Positions 38,166 to 46,640 of a DNA stretch of 64,000 nt are shown here, piece by piece. The DNA is taken from positions 62,001 through 126,000 of the forward strand of contig NZ_JAPDPD010000002.1 of NCBI RefSeq assembly GCF_026283965.1, read 5' to 3'. The translations under genes were made by a program, and so were the position numbers. The notes below the pieces were generated by a model that saw nothing but the letters and a program-made list of their open reading frames with translations, ran no database searches and was not told the DNA's origin. The DNA comes from Dyella subtropica. GTDB taxonomy: Bacteria > Pseudomonadota > Gammaproteobacteria > Xanthomonadales > Rhodanobacteraceae. Within the stretch, counting starts at the first letter, position 1. Each line of letters starts with the position of its first letter.

Positions 38166-39206
38166 TTGCAGCGCAACTACATAAAGCTCACCAAAGATCT
38201 GCACGAAGTGATTCATCCGCGCATCTTCGATGACCTCCGACTACGCACCGAGGCCATCACCCTTGTGTCGGACGCACCGCTTGAATGGTTACGAGTCGAT
38301 GGCCTGCCGTTGATGATCCGCCATGAGCTATCCCGCATTGGAATGACACCGGGTAACTTGATGCTCACGCAGTGCATCCATGCAGGGGGCATGATCCTCC
38401 CATCGAGCGCGCTGGAAGAGATCTTGATCATTCGTTCTTTCAGTGCCAATGACCCCATTCGACATGCCTTGGAAGTTGCCATTGAAGGTTTCAACCTTAC
38501 GCGAGTAAGGACAACATTCGTCGATGTCAAAAATGGGGAGGAATTGATCGCCGCTCTGAACGGATTCCGGGGGGCACTCGTCGTCTTCGATTGCCACGGC
38601 GGCCACGGAGGCGATGATAGCCATGGCTGGCTGAGGATGGTCTCTGAGAAAGTGGATGTTTGGAATCTTGCGCATGTGGCGCGAGTTCCTCCGATCGTGA
38701 TACTCAGCGCGTGCTCCACATTCTCACTTGCGGGGTCGCATGCCTCAGTGGCCAATGGACTTATAAGGTCCGGCGCCATCACGGTAATCGGGACATTTCT
38801 TCCCGTGAATGCAATTAGTTCCGCAATTTTTGTTGCGCGGCTTCTCTACCGGGTTGACAGCTTCCTTCCGGCGCTTAAACGGATGGACAGGAACTTCCTT
38901 ACGTGGCGTACCTTGATCAGTACATTCCTGAGAATGAGCTATGCAACCGATCTGATGAAGTTCTTCATCGAAGAAAAGCAATGGATGGACAATTCGATGT
39001 TCGGCCGCATCGGCGAAAGGACGAACCACGACATCAATCGTCTGCACCCTGCTTGGTACCAGCGCCTCCTGCGTCGCATGTCACGAGCAGCACGCCGACC
39101 GATCATCGACATCCAAACCACTATCGACACTGAGTCGCCCCTGATGGAGACAATGTACTACTGTCAGACCGGACGACCTGAAACGATTGGCATCTTTCTC
39201 GATTGA
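38166..39206 (+). CDS. CHAT-domain (caspase-like) protease half
   Basis: A CHAT protease domain, a caspase-fold cysteine protease used in bacterial defence and signalling. The catalytic His lies in VVFDCHGGHGGDD (codon about 521 of the joined frame) and the catalytic Cys in VILSACSTFSLAGSHAS (codon about 560). The usual GLIRSGAITVIGTFLPVNAI follows, so the active site looks intact. The frame is open from 38034, but the first start-like codon is TTG 38166, with no ribosome site. This supports the view that it is the second half of the gene starting at 37035. The C-terminal 130 residues are basic and helical (RLLRRMSRAARRPI). It stands alone with the KAP-like NTPase, with no gasdermin or TPR gene visible nearby. 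Confidence 0.8.
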   Translation: MQRNYIKLTKDLHEVIHPRIFDDLRLRTEAITLVSDAPLEWLRVDGLPLMIRHELSRIGMTPGNLMLTQCIHAGGMILPSSALEEILIIRSFSANDPIRHALEVAIEGFNLTRVRTTFVDVKNGEELIAALNGFRGALVVFDCHGGHGGDDSHGWLRMVSEKVDVWNLAHVARVPPIVILSACSTFSLAGSHASVANGLIRSGAITVIGTFLPVNAISSAIFVARLLYRVDSFLPALKRMDRNFLTWRTLISTFLRMSYATDLMKFFIEEKQWMDNSMFGRIGERTNHDINRLHPAWYQRLLRRMSRAARRPIIDIQTTIDTESPLMETMYYCQTGRPETIGIFLD

Positions 39207-39360
39207 ATCGTTTGACCATAAGCTGAAGCTTGGCGTCCGGAACCGCAACGCTGACAGTGCTGAGATCCTTGCTCTGCATCATGCCCACTACAACAGTAAG
39301 CCTTCCTTTGCTGAGGCGACCTTCATCAACGATCACCATGGCGGGCGGGTGAACGACTAG
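39145..39360 (+). pseudogene. Possible frameshifted C-terminal tail of the CHAT gene
   Basis: In the +1 frame relative to the CHAT gene an open stretch runs from 39145 to TAG 39360. It overlaps the CHAT stop and reads protein-like (LASFSIESFDHKLKLGVRNR, FAEATFINDHHGG). It has no ATG. A one-base change near 39170 would join it to the CHAT protein. The minus strand of the same stretch also has a protein-like frame (39121-39339), so the call is weak. From 39361 to 39471 the DNA is AT-rich with no gene. Confidence 0.25.
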
Positions 39361-39471
39361 GTTTATCGCTTGCCCGTGCGATAAATGACCTAAAAATAGG
39401 TTGTCTACGTAACTTTACATGTAATTTTGTCAATACTTCCGTTCTGAGGAACATATCGTTCCGATTCAAAA

Positions 39472-39497
39472 AAGCCCGCCAGAAGGCGGGCTTTTTC
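39472..39497. terminator. Bidirectional terminator at the right edge of the island
   Basis: A 9-bp stem (aagcccgcc/ggcgggctt) with an AGAA loop is flanked by A- and T-runs on both sides. It can end transcription of the convergent AGE-isomerase gene and of the island genes. Confidence 0.92.
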
Positions 39498-39524
39498 TTG
39501 GTGCGTTTCTGCGCGATATGGCTA

Positions 39525-40742
39525 TCAGGGCACACCGCCCGCGCGAACCAACTCCATCACCTCATAACACGCGCCCATGGTGTGGTAATCGGTTTTGCCG
39601 GCGGGGCTCTTCTCGTCGTCGACCTTGCGGTTGTCGCGGGTGAGGATGCGGTACCAGGCGCCGTAGCGATGGTCGATGAAGTGCTGCCACGCGTACGCCC
39701 ACAGTTTCTCGTACCACTCGTCGTACACGGCCAAGCCGGTGCGCGCGCGCAGCAGGGCCGCGGCGGCGAGCGATTCGGCTTGCACCCAGAAATATTTGTC
39801 GTCGTCGCAGACGCTGCCGTCGGGCGCGAAGCCGTAGCAGATGCCGCCGTGCTCGTTGTCCCAGGCGCGAGCCAAGGCCGTGTCGAACAGATGCTTCGCG
39901 GTCGGCACCAACCAGTTTTCCTCGCGGCCGCGTTCCAGCAACAGGGGTTCCATGATTAGCAGCAGCTTGGCCCACTCGGTCTGGTGGCCAGGCTGGAAGC
40001 CCCACGGGCGGAACAGGTGTTTGGGATCGTCGCGGTGATAATCCCAGTCGATGTTCCAGTGCGCATCGTAGTGCTCCCACACCAGCCCGTCCGCCTTGGC
40101 GGCCTGGCGACGCGTGATGTGATCGGCGAGGGTGAGCGCGCGTTCCAGATAGCGTGGTTCGTCGCAGGCCTGGTACGCCGCCAGCATCGCCTCGCACATG
40201 TGCATATTGGCGTTCTGGCCGCGGTAGGTGCTGAAGTTCCAGTGCTCGTCAGCCTCGTCGCGGTAGAGGCCGGCGTCGGCATCCCAGTAGCGCTGTTCCA
40301 GCAGGTTCCAGGTTTCGTCCATCCAGGCTGCGGCTTCGGCGATGCCGGCCTTCAAGGCAGTGGAATAGGCGAGCAGCACGAAGGCGACGCCATAGGCGTG
40401 GTTGGTGCGGTCTTCCGGTTTGCCGTCGCGGATGGTCCAGGCATAACCCCCCGTGTTGAAATCGCGATGGACTTCGCGCAGGTAGCGCAGGCCATGGCGT
40501 GCCGCGTCGAGATAGGCCGGGTCTTCGAATTCGCGCCATGCCATCGCGTAGTTGAAGACGAAGCGCGTGCTGCTCACCAGATGACGGTGGCTACGATCGT
40601 AGATCGCGCCGTCGTCTTTGAAATAGTGGAAGAAGCCGCCGGCCGGATCGATCGCGTGTGGATGGTAGAAGGCCATCGTTTGCGCGATGTGCCCGCGCAG
40701 GAAGGTTTCGCTGCGGAAGTCGGGAGGGGTTTCGTCGTTCAT
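39525..40742 (-). CDS. AGE-family sugar isomerase (probable mannose isomerase)
   Basis: A 405-residue N-acylglucosamine-2-epimerase-family (alpha/alpha)6-barrel enzyme. Landmarks are STRFVFNYAMAWREF, RTNHAYGVAFVLLAYSTA, NANMHMCEAMLAAYQA, GFQPGHQTEWAKLLL and ICYGFAPDGSVCDDDKYFWV, which place the active-site His residues. Its neighbours (fructokinase, sugar importer, LacI regulator, alpha-mannosidase) favour mannose-fructose isomerisation, as in YihS-like enzymes, over sialic acid metabolism. The ATG at 40742 overlaps the kinase stop as ATGA, so the two are translationally coupled; an open extension to 40829 lies inside the kinase gene. Confidence 0.88.
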   Translation of the reverse strand: MNDETPPDFRSETFLRGHIAQTMAFYHPHAIDPAGGFFHYFKDDGAIYDRSHRHLVSSTRFVFNYAMAWREFEDPAYLDAARHGLRYLREVHRDFNTGGYAWTIRDGKPEDRTNHAYGVAFVLLAYSTALKAGIAEAAAWMDETWNLLEQRYWDADAGLYRDEADEHWNFSTYRGQNANMHMCEAMLAAYQACDEPRYLERALTLADHITRRQAAKADGLVWEHYDAHWNIDWDYHRDDPKHLFRPWGFQPGHQTEWAKLLLIMEPLLLERGREENWLVPTAKHLFDTALARAWDNEHGGICYGFAPDGSVCDDDKYFWVQAESLAAAALLRARTGLAVYDEWYEKLWAYAWQHFIDHRYGAWYRILTRDNRKVDDEKSPAGKTDYHTMGACYEVMELVRAGGVP

Positions 40743-41716
40743 GCGTGGGTTTCCATGAAAGCAAGCACTTCGGCTTCGTCGGGCATCGCCACGAACGAAC
40801 CCTGGCGGGTCACAGTGAGGGCGCCGCAAGCAGCGGCGAAGCGCAGCATCGCGTGCAGGCGGGGTAGTTCGCTCACCAGGTGATCGAGCTGATCGCTGCC
40901 GGGCTCCAAGGTGGCCAGCCGATGCAGCAAGCCACCGACGAAGGCATCGCCCGCGGCCGTGCTGTCGACGTTGGGCACGTCATAGACAGGCATCTCGCCT
41001 TCGGCATCGGGATGGAACCAGCGCAACGACCGCGAGCCGTCGGTGACTACTAGCAGACGCGCGCGCCCGCGCCAGAGCTGTTCGAGTGTGGCCTCTTCGC
41101 CATCCACGGCGAGCCATTCGAATTCCTCTGCGCTGAGCTTCACCACATCGGCGAGGTGCAGTGCCGGCCACAGCAAGGGGCGCGGGTCGGCGTCGCGCGG
41201 CCACAGGGCAGGGCGCAAGTTGAGATCGAAACTGACCCAGGCGCCAGCTGCCTGCGCGCGCCGCATGCCTTCGCGCGTGGCCTCGGCTAGGGGCATCTCG
41301 GTCATGCTATTGGAGCAGACGTGGAACACCGCGGCGTTGCGAAAGCTTTCCTCACGGAAATGCGTCGGACGAAACAGCAGGTCGGCCGAGGGCGGGCGAT
41401 AGAAGCTGAAGCTGCGTTCGCCATGACTGTCGAGCGCGACGAAAGCCAATGCGGTGTTCGCCTCATCGGTGCGCGCCACGGCGGTGGTGTCCACGCCCGC
41501 GCGATGCAGGCTGTCGAGCAGGAAGTCGCCGAACATGTCCTGGCCGAGCATGCCGGCGAACGCTGCCGACCCGCCCAGGCGAGCCACCGCTACGGCGACA
41601 TTAGCCGGCGCGCCACCCGCAAACGGTACGAAACTGCGAGGAAAGCCTTGCGGGTCGCGGCCTTCGCTATGGAAGTCGATCAGTGCTTCTCCGAAGCACA
41701 GGATGTTGCGTGGCAT
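40739..41716 (-). CDS. PfkB-family carbohydrate kinase (probable fructokinase)
   Basis: A 325-residue ribokinase-family kinase. The first PfkB signature is GGAPANVAVAVARLGG (about residues 34-49). The second holds the catalytic Asp and anion hole, DSTAAGDAFVGGLL. The N-terminal ILCFGEALIDFHSEG is typical of fructokinases. It would phosphorylate fructose made by the AGE isomerase to fructose-6-phosphate. It is encoded 9 bp after the transporter gene and overlaps the isomerase gene by 4 bp. Confidence 0.92.
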   Translation of the reverse strand: MPRNILCFGEALIDFHSEGRDPQGFPRSFVPFAGGAPANVAVAVARLGGSAAFAGMLGQDMFGDFLLDSLHRAGVDTTAVARTDEANTALAFVALDSHGERSFSFYRPPSADLLFRPTHFREESFRNAAVFHVCSNSMTEMPLAEATREGMRRAQAAGAWVSFDLNLRPALWPRDADPRPLLWPALHLADVVKLSAEEFEWLAVDGEEATLEQLWRGRARLLVVTDGSRSLRWFHPDAEGEMPVYDVPNVDSTAAGDAFVGGLLHRLATLEPGSDQLDHLVSELPRLHAMLRFAAACGALTVTRQGSFVAMPDEAEVLAFMETHA

Positions 41717-41725
41717 TGAGTGGTC

Positions 41726-43042
41726 TCAGTGGGTGACGGCGGTGCGGATCTGCGATCCGCGCAGGCCGTAGAAAACGATGTAGCCGTAGCACAGCATCGG
41801 CAGTATGAAAGCGTGTTGCACGCCGATATGGTCGGCCAGGATGCCCTGCGCCAGCGGCACCAGCGCGCCGCCGACGATGGCCATGATCAGCAGGCTGGAA
41901 GCCTTGCCGGTCAGCGGCCCCAGGCGCTCGATACCGAGCGCGAAGATGGTGGGGAACATGATCGAGTTGAACAGGCCGATGGCGATCACGCTGTACATCG
42001 CCGTCGAGCCCGTAGTCATCATGGTGGTCAGCACCAGCAAGGCGGCGATGCCGGCGAAAACCGCGAGCAGGCGGCGCGCATCGAAGCGCACCAGCAACAC
42101 CGCGCCAGCGAGGCGGCCGATCATCGCGCCGCCCCAATAGAACGACACGTAATGCGCGGCTTCTTTCTCGCTCATGTGGCCGATGTCCGGCAGCGACAGG
42201 TAGTTCACCAGGAAGCTGCCGATCGACACTTCGGCGCCGACGTAGAAGAAGATCGCCAGCACGCCGAACAGTACGTGCGGGTGGCGCAATGCTTCGGCCA
42301 GCGTGTGGCGCTGATGGTCGGCCTTCTCGGTGGTTTCGGTCAGCGCGGGCAGGCGGAACAGCCATACCAGCCCGGCAAGCAGGATAAGCACGATCGCCAG
42401 GCCAAGGTACGGTCCCTGCACCGACTGCGCTTCATGCGCGCGATACGCCAGCTGCTCCGCGGCGGGCAGCGCATCCACGTCGGCTGCGCTCTTCACTGTC
42501 GTGGAGAGAATCAGCAGGCCGCCGAACAGCGGCGCCAGTGTGGTGCCGAGCGAGTTCATCGCCTGCGCGAGAGTGAGCCGGCTGGGGCTGCTTCGCTCGG
42601 GGCCGAGCAGGGCCACATAAGGATTCGCCGCCACCTGCAGCACGGTGATGCCGGTGGCGAGCACGAACAACGCGGCCAGGAACACTTCATAGTTGTGCAG
42701 CGCCGCGGCCGGCCAGAAGCCCGCAGCGCCCAGGCCGGCGACGCTCAGTCCAGCCACGATGCTCTGCTTGTAGCCCAAATGCGCCACCACGCGTCCCGCC
42801 GGTAGCGACATCAGGAAATACGCGCCGAAGAAGGTGAACTGCACCAGCATGGCGCGTGCGTAGTTCAGTTCGAACACCGCTTTCAGATGCGGAATCAGAA
42901 TGTCGTTGAGGCAGGTGAGGAAACCCCACATGAAGAAGATCGTGGTGATTACGCCCATCGCCAACGGGTAGTCGGTGTAACGCTCGTTGGTCGCCTCAGA
43001 GCGCGATGAAATCGATGAGGTGGGCGGTGAGGCGAAGGCCAT
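41726..43042 (-). CDS. FucP/GluP-family sugar:H+ symporter (MFS)
   Basis: A 438-residue twelve-helix transporter of the fucose/glucose/galactose permease family. Typical stretches are TTIFFMWGFLTCLNDILIPH in helix 1, FFGAYFLMSLPAGRVVAHLG, and VLQVAANPYVALLGPERSSP, with the conserved NPY. The context suggests mannose, and possibly fructose or glucose, as cargo. It is part of the minus-strand operon with the kinase and isomerase genes and starts 20 bp after the LacI-type gene. Confidence 0.93.
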   Translation of the reverse strand: MAFASPPTSSISSRSEATNERYTDYPLAMGVITTIFFMWGFLTCLNDILIPHLKAVFELNYARAMLVQFTFFGAYFLMSLPAGRVVAHLGYKQSIVAGLSVAGLGAAGFWPAAALHNYEVFLAALFVLATGITVLQVAANPYVALLGPERSSPSRLTLAQAMNSLGTTLAPLFGGLLILSTTVKSAADVDALPAAEQLAYRAHEAQSVQGPYLGLAIVLILLAGLVWLFRLPALTETTEKADHQRHTLAEALRHPHVLFGVLAIFFYVGAEVSIGSFLVNYLSLPDIGHMSEKEAAHYVSFYWGGAMIGRLAGAVLLVRFDARRLLAVFAGIAALLVLTTMMTTGSTAMYSVIAIGLFNSIMFPTIFALGIERLGPLTGKASSLLIMAIVGGALVPLAQGILADHIGVQHAFILPMLCYGYIVFYGLRGSQIRTAVTH

Positions 43043-43061
43043 GAGGGTTCCTCGGTCGGGG

Positions 43062-44114
43062 TCAGGAGTTGCGCGGTGCAGCGCTGCTTTCGCGCACTAC
43101 CAGCGTCACCGGAGCGACGATGGTGGTCGCATCCGCTTGCGGTTTGCTCAGTCGGGCAAGCAGCAGTTGGGCGGCCTGGCGACCGCGTGCGCGCGGATCG
43201 GTGGCGAGCGTGGTCAGCGGTGGCGTGCTGAAGGCGGCTTCGGCGACGTCGTCGAAACCGGTAACGGCGAAATCCTTGCCGGGCTGCACACCGCGCTGGT
43301 TGAGGCCAAGCATCAGGCCCAGCGCAACGGCGTCGTTGTAACAAACCGCCGCCGTCGGCGTCGGTTGGGCGGTGAAGAGTTCGCCACAGGCGCGCACGGC
43401 GTCCATGCGGGTGGGGGCGGTTTCGACCCGCCAGTGCGCTGCGATCGGCAGGCCCGCGGCGGTCATCGCGTCCACGTAGCCGGCGTAGCGCTGGCGGCAC
43501 GAACTGGAATCGCCGTGCCCGCCGTAGAACGCGATGCGTCGGTGTCCTTGCGCGATCAGGTGCAGGGTGGCCAGTCGCGCACCGTGCTGGTTGTCCAGCA
43601 TCAGTCGATCCCAATGCGCGTATTCCGGCAGGCTGCCGCCAAGTTCGCGGTTGAACAGCAGCACCGGTGTCTGCGCACCGACCGCATCGAGCACATGTCG
43701 TGCGTCGCTGCCCTCGGCGGGCGAAAGGATGATGCCGCCCGGGCCGTGCTCGATCAGCGAGCTCAGCACGGCCTGTTCGCGCTCCACCGATTCGCCGGTG
43801 TTGCCGAGCAGGGTGACGAAGCCAGCCTCGCCCAAGGTCTCGTCCACGCCGGACGCGAACTCCGCGAAGAACGGGTTGGCCAGTTCATTGAGCACCAGGG
43901 CGATGCTGGATGAAGTGCGGCGGCGCAGGTTGGCGGCCGCGCGGTTGTACACATAACCTTGGCGACGCAATTCGTCTTCCACCCGCGCGCGGGTGTGTTT
44001 GTTCACCAGCGGACTGCCGCGCAACACCAGGGACACGGTGGCGCGCGACACGCCGCAGCCGGCGGCAATATCGTTCAGAGTGATCTTGCGGCGGATTGAT
44101 GTGGTGCTTTCCAT
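43062..44114 (-). CDS. LacI-family transcriptional repressor
   Basis: A 350-residue regulator. The helix-turn-helix is ITLNDIAAGCGVSRATVSLV, followed by the hinge helix (NRAAANLRRRTSS) and a periplasmic-binding-like effector domain (SIALVLNELANPFFAEF, VCYNDAVALGLMLGLNQRG, FAVTGFDDVAEAAF). The ATG at 44114 is used; an in-frame GTG at 44123 is an alternative. It heads the transporter-kinase-isomerase operon. Two matching palindromes in the divergent region to the GH92 gene are its likely operators. The effector is probably mannose or a phosphorylated product. Confidence 0.94.
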   Translation of the reverse strand: MESTTSIRRKITLNDIAAGCGVSRATVSLVLRGSPLVNKHTRARVEDELRRQGYVYNRAAANLRRRTSSSIALVLNELANPFFAEFASGVDETLGEAGFVTLLGNTGESVEREQAVLSSLIEHGPGGIILSPAEGSDARHVLDAVGAQTPVLLFNRELGGSLPEYAHWDRLMLDNQHGARLATLHLIAQGHRRIAFYGGHGDSSSCRQRYAGYVDAMTAAGLPIAAHWRVETAPTRMDAVRACGELFTAQPTPTAAVCYNDAVALGLMLGLNQRGVQPGKDFAVTGFDDVAEAAFSTPPLTTLATDPRARGRQAAQLLLARLSKPQADATTIVAPVTLVVRESSAAPRNS

Positions 44115-44129
44115 GGCGCTCACGGGTGA

Positions 44130-44145
44130 TTAGAACGATCCAAAA
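44130..44145. promoter_or_regulatory. Candidate LacI-type operator O1
   Basis: TTAGAACGATCCAAAA is an imperfect palindrome centred on CG. The reverse complement of the site at 44222-44237 differs from it at three of 16 positions. It lies just upstream of the LacI-type gene's start codon. Confidence 0.75.
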
Positions 44146-44221
44146 GTAGTCGATCCGCCAAGGATAGTGATCTCGCACTGCAACATGCGCGACGCCGGAC
44201 GGCGGTGCTAGCGTGCGCTTA

Positions 44222-44237
44222 TTTGGAACGATCTAAA
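44222..44237. promoter_or_regulatory. Candidate LacI-type operator O2
   Basis: TTTGGAACGATCTAAA is the partner of the site at 44130-44145 in opposite orientation, about 92 bp centre to centre. It ends 20 bp before the GH92 start codon, where a bound repressor would block that promoter; both sites together could form a loop. Confidence 0.75.
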
Positions 44238-44256
44238 TCATTTAGGGGAAAAGTCG

Positions 44257-46623
44257 ATGGCGAAGCTCCTGTTTCAAACCGGCCTGTCCCAAACCCGCCT
44301 GTCCCAAATCCTGATATCGACGCTGCTGGCGGCCGCCGTATCGCTGTCGCCCTGCGCCAGCTATGCCGCCGCCGGCCATGCCGCCGACGTCGATCCGCGC
44401 ATAGGCACCGGCGGTGACGGGCACACCTTCCCCGGCGCAACGATGCCGTTCGGCATGATCCAGCTTTCCCCCGACACCGCCATGCCGGACTTCAAGCACG
44501 CCTATAAATGGGCGGCCGGCTACCAGTACGGCGACAGCAGCCTGCTCGGCTTCTCGCACACCCATTTCTCCGGCTCGGGCCATTCGGACCTGGGCGATGT
44601 GCTGGTGATGCCGATCGCTGGCGAGGTGCGGCTGGAGCCGGGCGACGCCGCCAAGCCGGGCAGCGGCTACCGCTCGCGCTTCAGCCACGACAGCGAAACA
44701 GTGGAGGCCGGTTACTACGCCGTCACCCTGAGCGACTACGGCGTGCGCGCCGAACTCACCGCCGGCCGTCGCATTGGCTGGCACCGCTATACCTTCCCGG
44801 CGGGCAAGCCGGCGCATCTTCTGCTCGACCTGCGTCCCAGCATCTACGACTACCCGGGCAAGGTGCTGTGGTCGAGCTTGCGCGTGCACGAGGACGGCAC
44901 CGTCACCGGATGCCGGCAGACGCGCGGCTGGGCGCCCGGCCGCGAACTGTGCTTCGCCATGCGTTTCTCCCAGCCGCTGTCGTCGCGTCGCTTGTTCGAT
45001 CGCGAAAGCGACGTGGCGTACAAGGGTTTCAAGGGGCCGGGCTATGAGGCGGAAGACAAGGACGCGCAGCAAGGGCGCGCCTTGGTCGGCGTGTTCGACT
45101 TCGGCCAGCTGAAGCAGCCGCTGGGTGTGAAAGTGGCCATCTCGTCGGTGAGCGAGGCCAACGCCATCGGCAACCTCGACAGCGAAGGCCAGGGCTGGGA
45201 TTTCGACGCCCGCCGCGCCGAGGCGCGCCATGCCTGGGATAAAGCCTTGGCGGTGATCGACATCGACGCGCCCAAGCCCGAGCGCACCAGCTTCTACACC
45301 TCGCTGTACCACGCCATGCTGTCGCCCACGCTGAGCATGGACGTCAACGGCGACTATCGCGGCCCGGACCATGCCGTGCATCGCGCCGAGGGGTTCGAGT
45401 TCCATTCCACCTGGTCGCTGTGGGATGTGTACCGCGCGCAGCAGCCGCTGATGGTGTTGCTGCAGCCCAAGCGCAGTGTCGATTTCGTGCGCTCGCTGAT
45501 CGCCGCGCGCGAAGCGAGCCCATTCGGCATCCTGCCGGTATGGGCGTACCAGGGCCTGGAGACGTGGTGCATGATCGGTTACCACGCTGTGCCGGTGATC
45601 GCCGATGCCTACGTCAAAGGCATCCGCGGTTTCGATCCCGATGCGGCCATGAAGGCGATGGTGGCCAGCGCCACCTACGCACCCTATGGCGGCCTCGGTG
45701 ACTACATGAAGCTCGGCTACGTGCCGATCGACAAAGAACCCGAAGGCGCCTCCAAGACGCTGGAGTATGCCTACGACGACTGGTCCATCGCACAGATGGC
45801 AAAGGCCATGGGCCGCGGCGACATCGCGGCGACCTACAACCAACGCGCTGGCAACTGGCGTAACGCCTACGATCCAAAGACCCGCTTCATGCGCGCCCGC
45901 AAGACCGACGGCGCCTTCCGCGAACCGTTCGACCCGGATGTCGCTGGCTATGGCAGCGACTACACCGAAGGCAATGCGTGGCAGTACTCCTGGTACGTGC
46001 CGCAGGACGTGGCCGGCTTGGTCGCCGCGATGGGTGGCGACGCACCCTTCGTCGCCAAACTCGACAGCGTATTCGACGCCAAAGTCGACCCCACGCGCTT
46101 CGCCCACGTGGAAGACATCACCGGCTTGATCGGCTGGTACGCCCACGGCAACGAACCCAGCCACCACCTCGCCTACCTTTACGACTACGCCGGTGCCCCC
46201 TGGCAAACGCAGAAACGCCTCAAGCAGATCATGGACAGCCAGTACGCACCGCGCCCGGATGGACTCGCCGGCAACGACGACCTCGGCCAAATGTCCGCCT
46301 GGTACATCTTCACCGCCCTCGGCTTCTATCCCGTCACTCCCGCCAGCGACGAATACGCCATCGGCCGCCCCTTCCTCGCGCGCGCCACGTTGAACCTGGC
46401 GGATGGCAAGACCTTCACCGTCACCGCCTCCCCGTTGGATGACGCCCATCCCTACGTCGGTGCCGTCACCCTCAACGGCAAACCACTGGACCGCGTCTTC
46501 CTCCGCCACGGCGACATCCTCGCTGGCGGCGAACTGCACTTCAGCATGCAGGCCGAGCCGAACCGCGCGTGGGGTCAGTCGGCGGCCGCACGTCCCAGCT
46601 CGATGAGCGCCTACCAGCCCTGA
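44257..46623 (+). CDS. GH92 family alpha-mannosidase (exported)
   Basis: A 788-residue Ca-dependent exo-alpha-mannosidase of glycoside hydrolase family 92. An N-terminal signal peptide (LISTLLAAAVSLSPCASYAA) directs it to the periplasm. GH92 landmarks are VDPRIGTGGDGHTFPGATMP at the mature start, LGFSHTHFSGSGHSDLGDV, FHSTWSLWDVYRAQQPL, TEGNAWQYSWYVPQD and GLAGNDDLGQMSAWYIFTAL, the last holding the acidic catalytic-base region. Family members trim alpha-1,2- and related mannose linkages from N-glycans or yeast mannan. AGGGGAA precedes the ATG. It is divergent from and probably repressed by the LacI-type regulator. Confidence 0.95.
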   Translation: MAKLLFQTGLSQTRLSQILISTLLAAAVSLSPCASYAAAGHAADVDPRIGTGGDGHTFPGATMPFGMIQLSPDTAMPDFKHAYKWAAGYQYGDSSLLGFSHTHFSGSGHSDLGDVLVMPIAGEVRLEPGDAAKPGSGYRSRFSHDSETVEAGYYAVTLSDYGVRAELTAGRRIGWHRYTFPAGKPAHLLLDLRPSIYDYPGKVLWSSLRVHEDGTVTGCRQTRGWAPGRELCFAMRFSQPLSSRRLFDRESDVAYKGFKGPGYEAEDKDAQQGRALVGVFDFGQLKQPLGVKVAISSVSEANAIGNLDSEGQGWDFDARRAEARHAWDKALAVIDIDAPKPERTSFYTSLYHAMLSPTLSMDVNGDYRGPDHAVHRAEGFEFHSTWSLWDVYRAQQPLMVLLQPKRSVDFVRSLIAAREASPFGILPVWAYQGLETWCMIGYHAVPVIADAYVKGIRGFDPDAAMKAMVASATYAPYGGLGDYMKLGYVPIDKEPEGASKTLEYAYDDWSIAQMAKAMGRGDIAATYNQRAGNWRNAYDPKTRFMRARKTDGAFREPFDPDVAGYGSDYTEGNAWQYSWYVPQDVAGLVAAMGGDAPFVAKLDSVFDAKVDPTRFAHVEDITGLIGWYAHGNEPSHHLAYLYDYAGAPWQTQKRLKQIMDSQYAPRPDGLAGNDDLGQMSAWYIFTALGFYPVTPASDEYAIGRPFLARATLNLADGKTFTVTASPLDDAHPYVGAVTLNGKPLDRVFLRHGDILAGGELHFSMQAEPNRAWGQSAAARPSSMSAYQP

Positions 46624-46640
46624 TAGCGCGTAGGAGCTCG

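Noticed and set aside
39121-39339. Minus-strand 72-codon frame at the right edge of the island
   Set aside because: It overlaps the CHAT 3' end and has no ribosome site. It looks protein-like but cannot be separated from the plus-strand +1 frame by eye.
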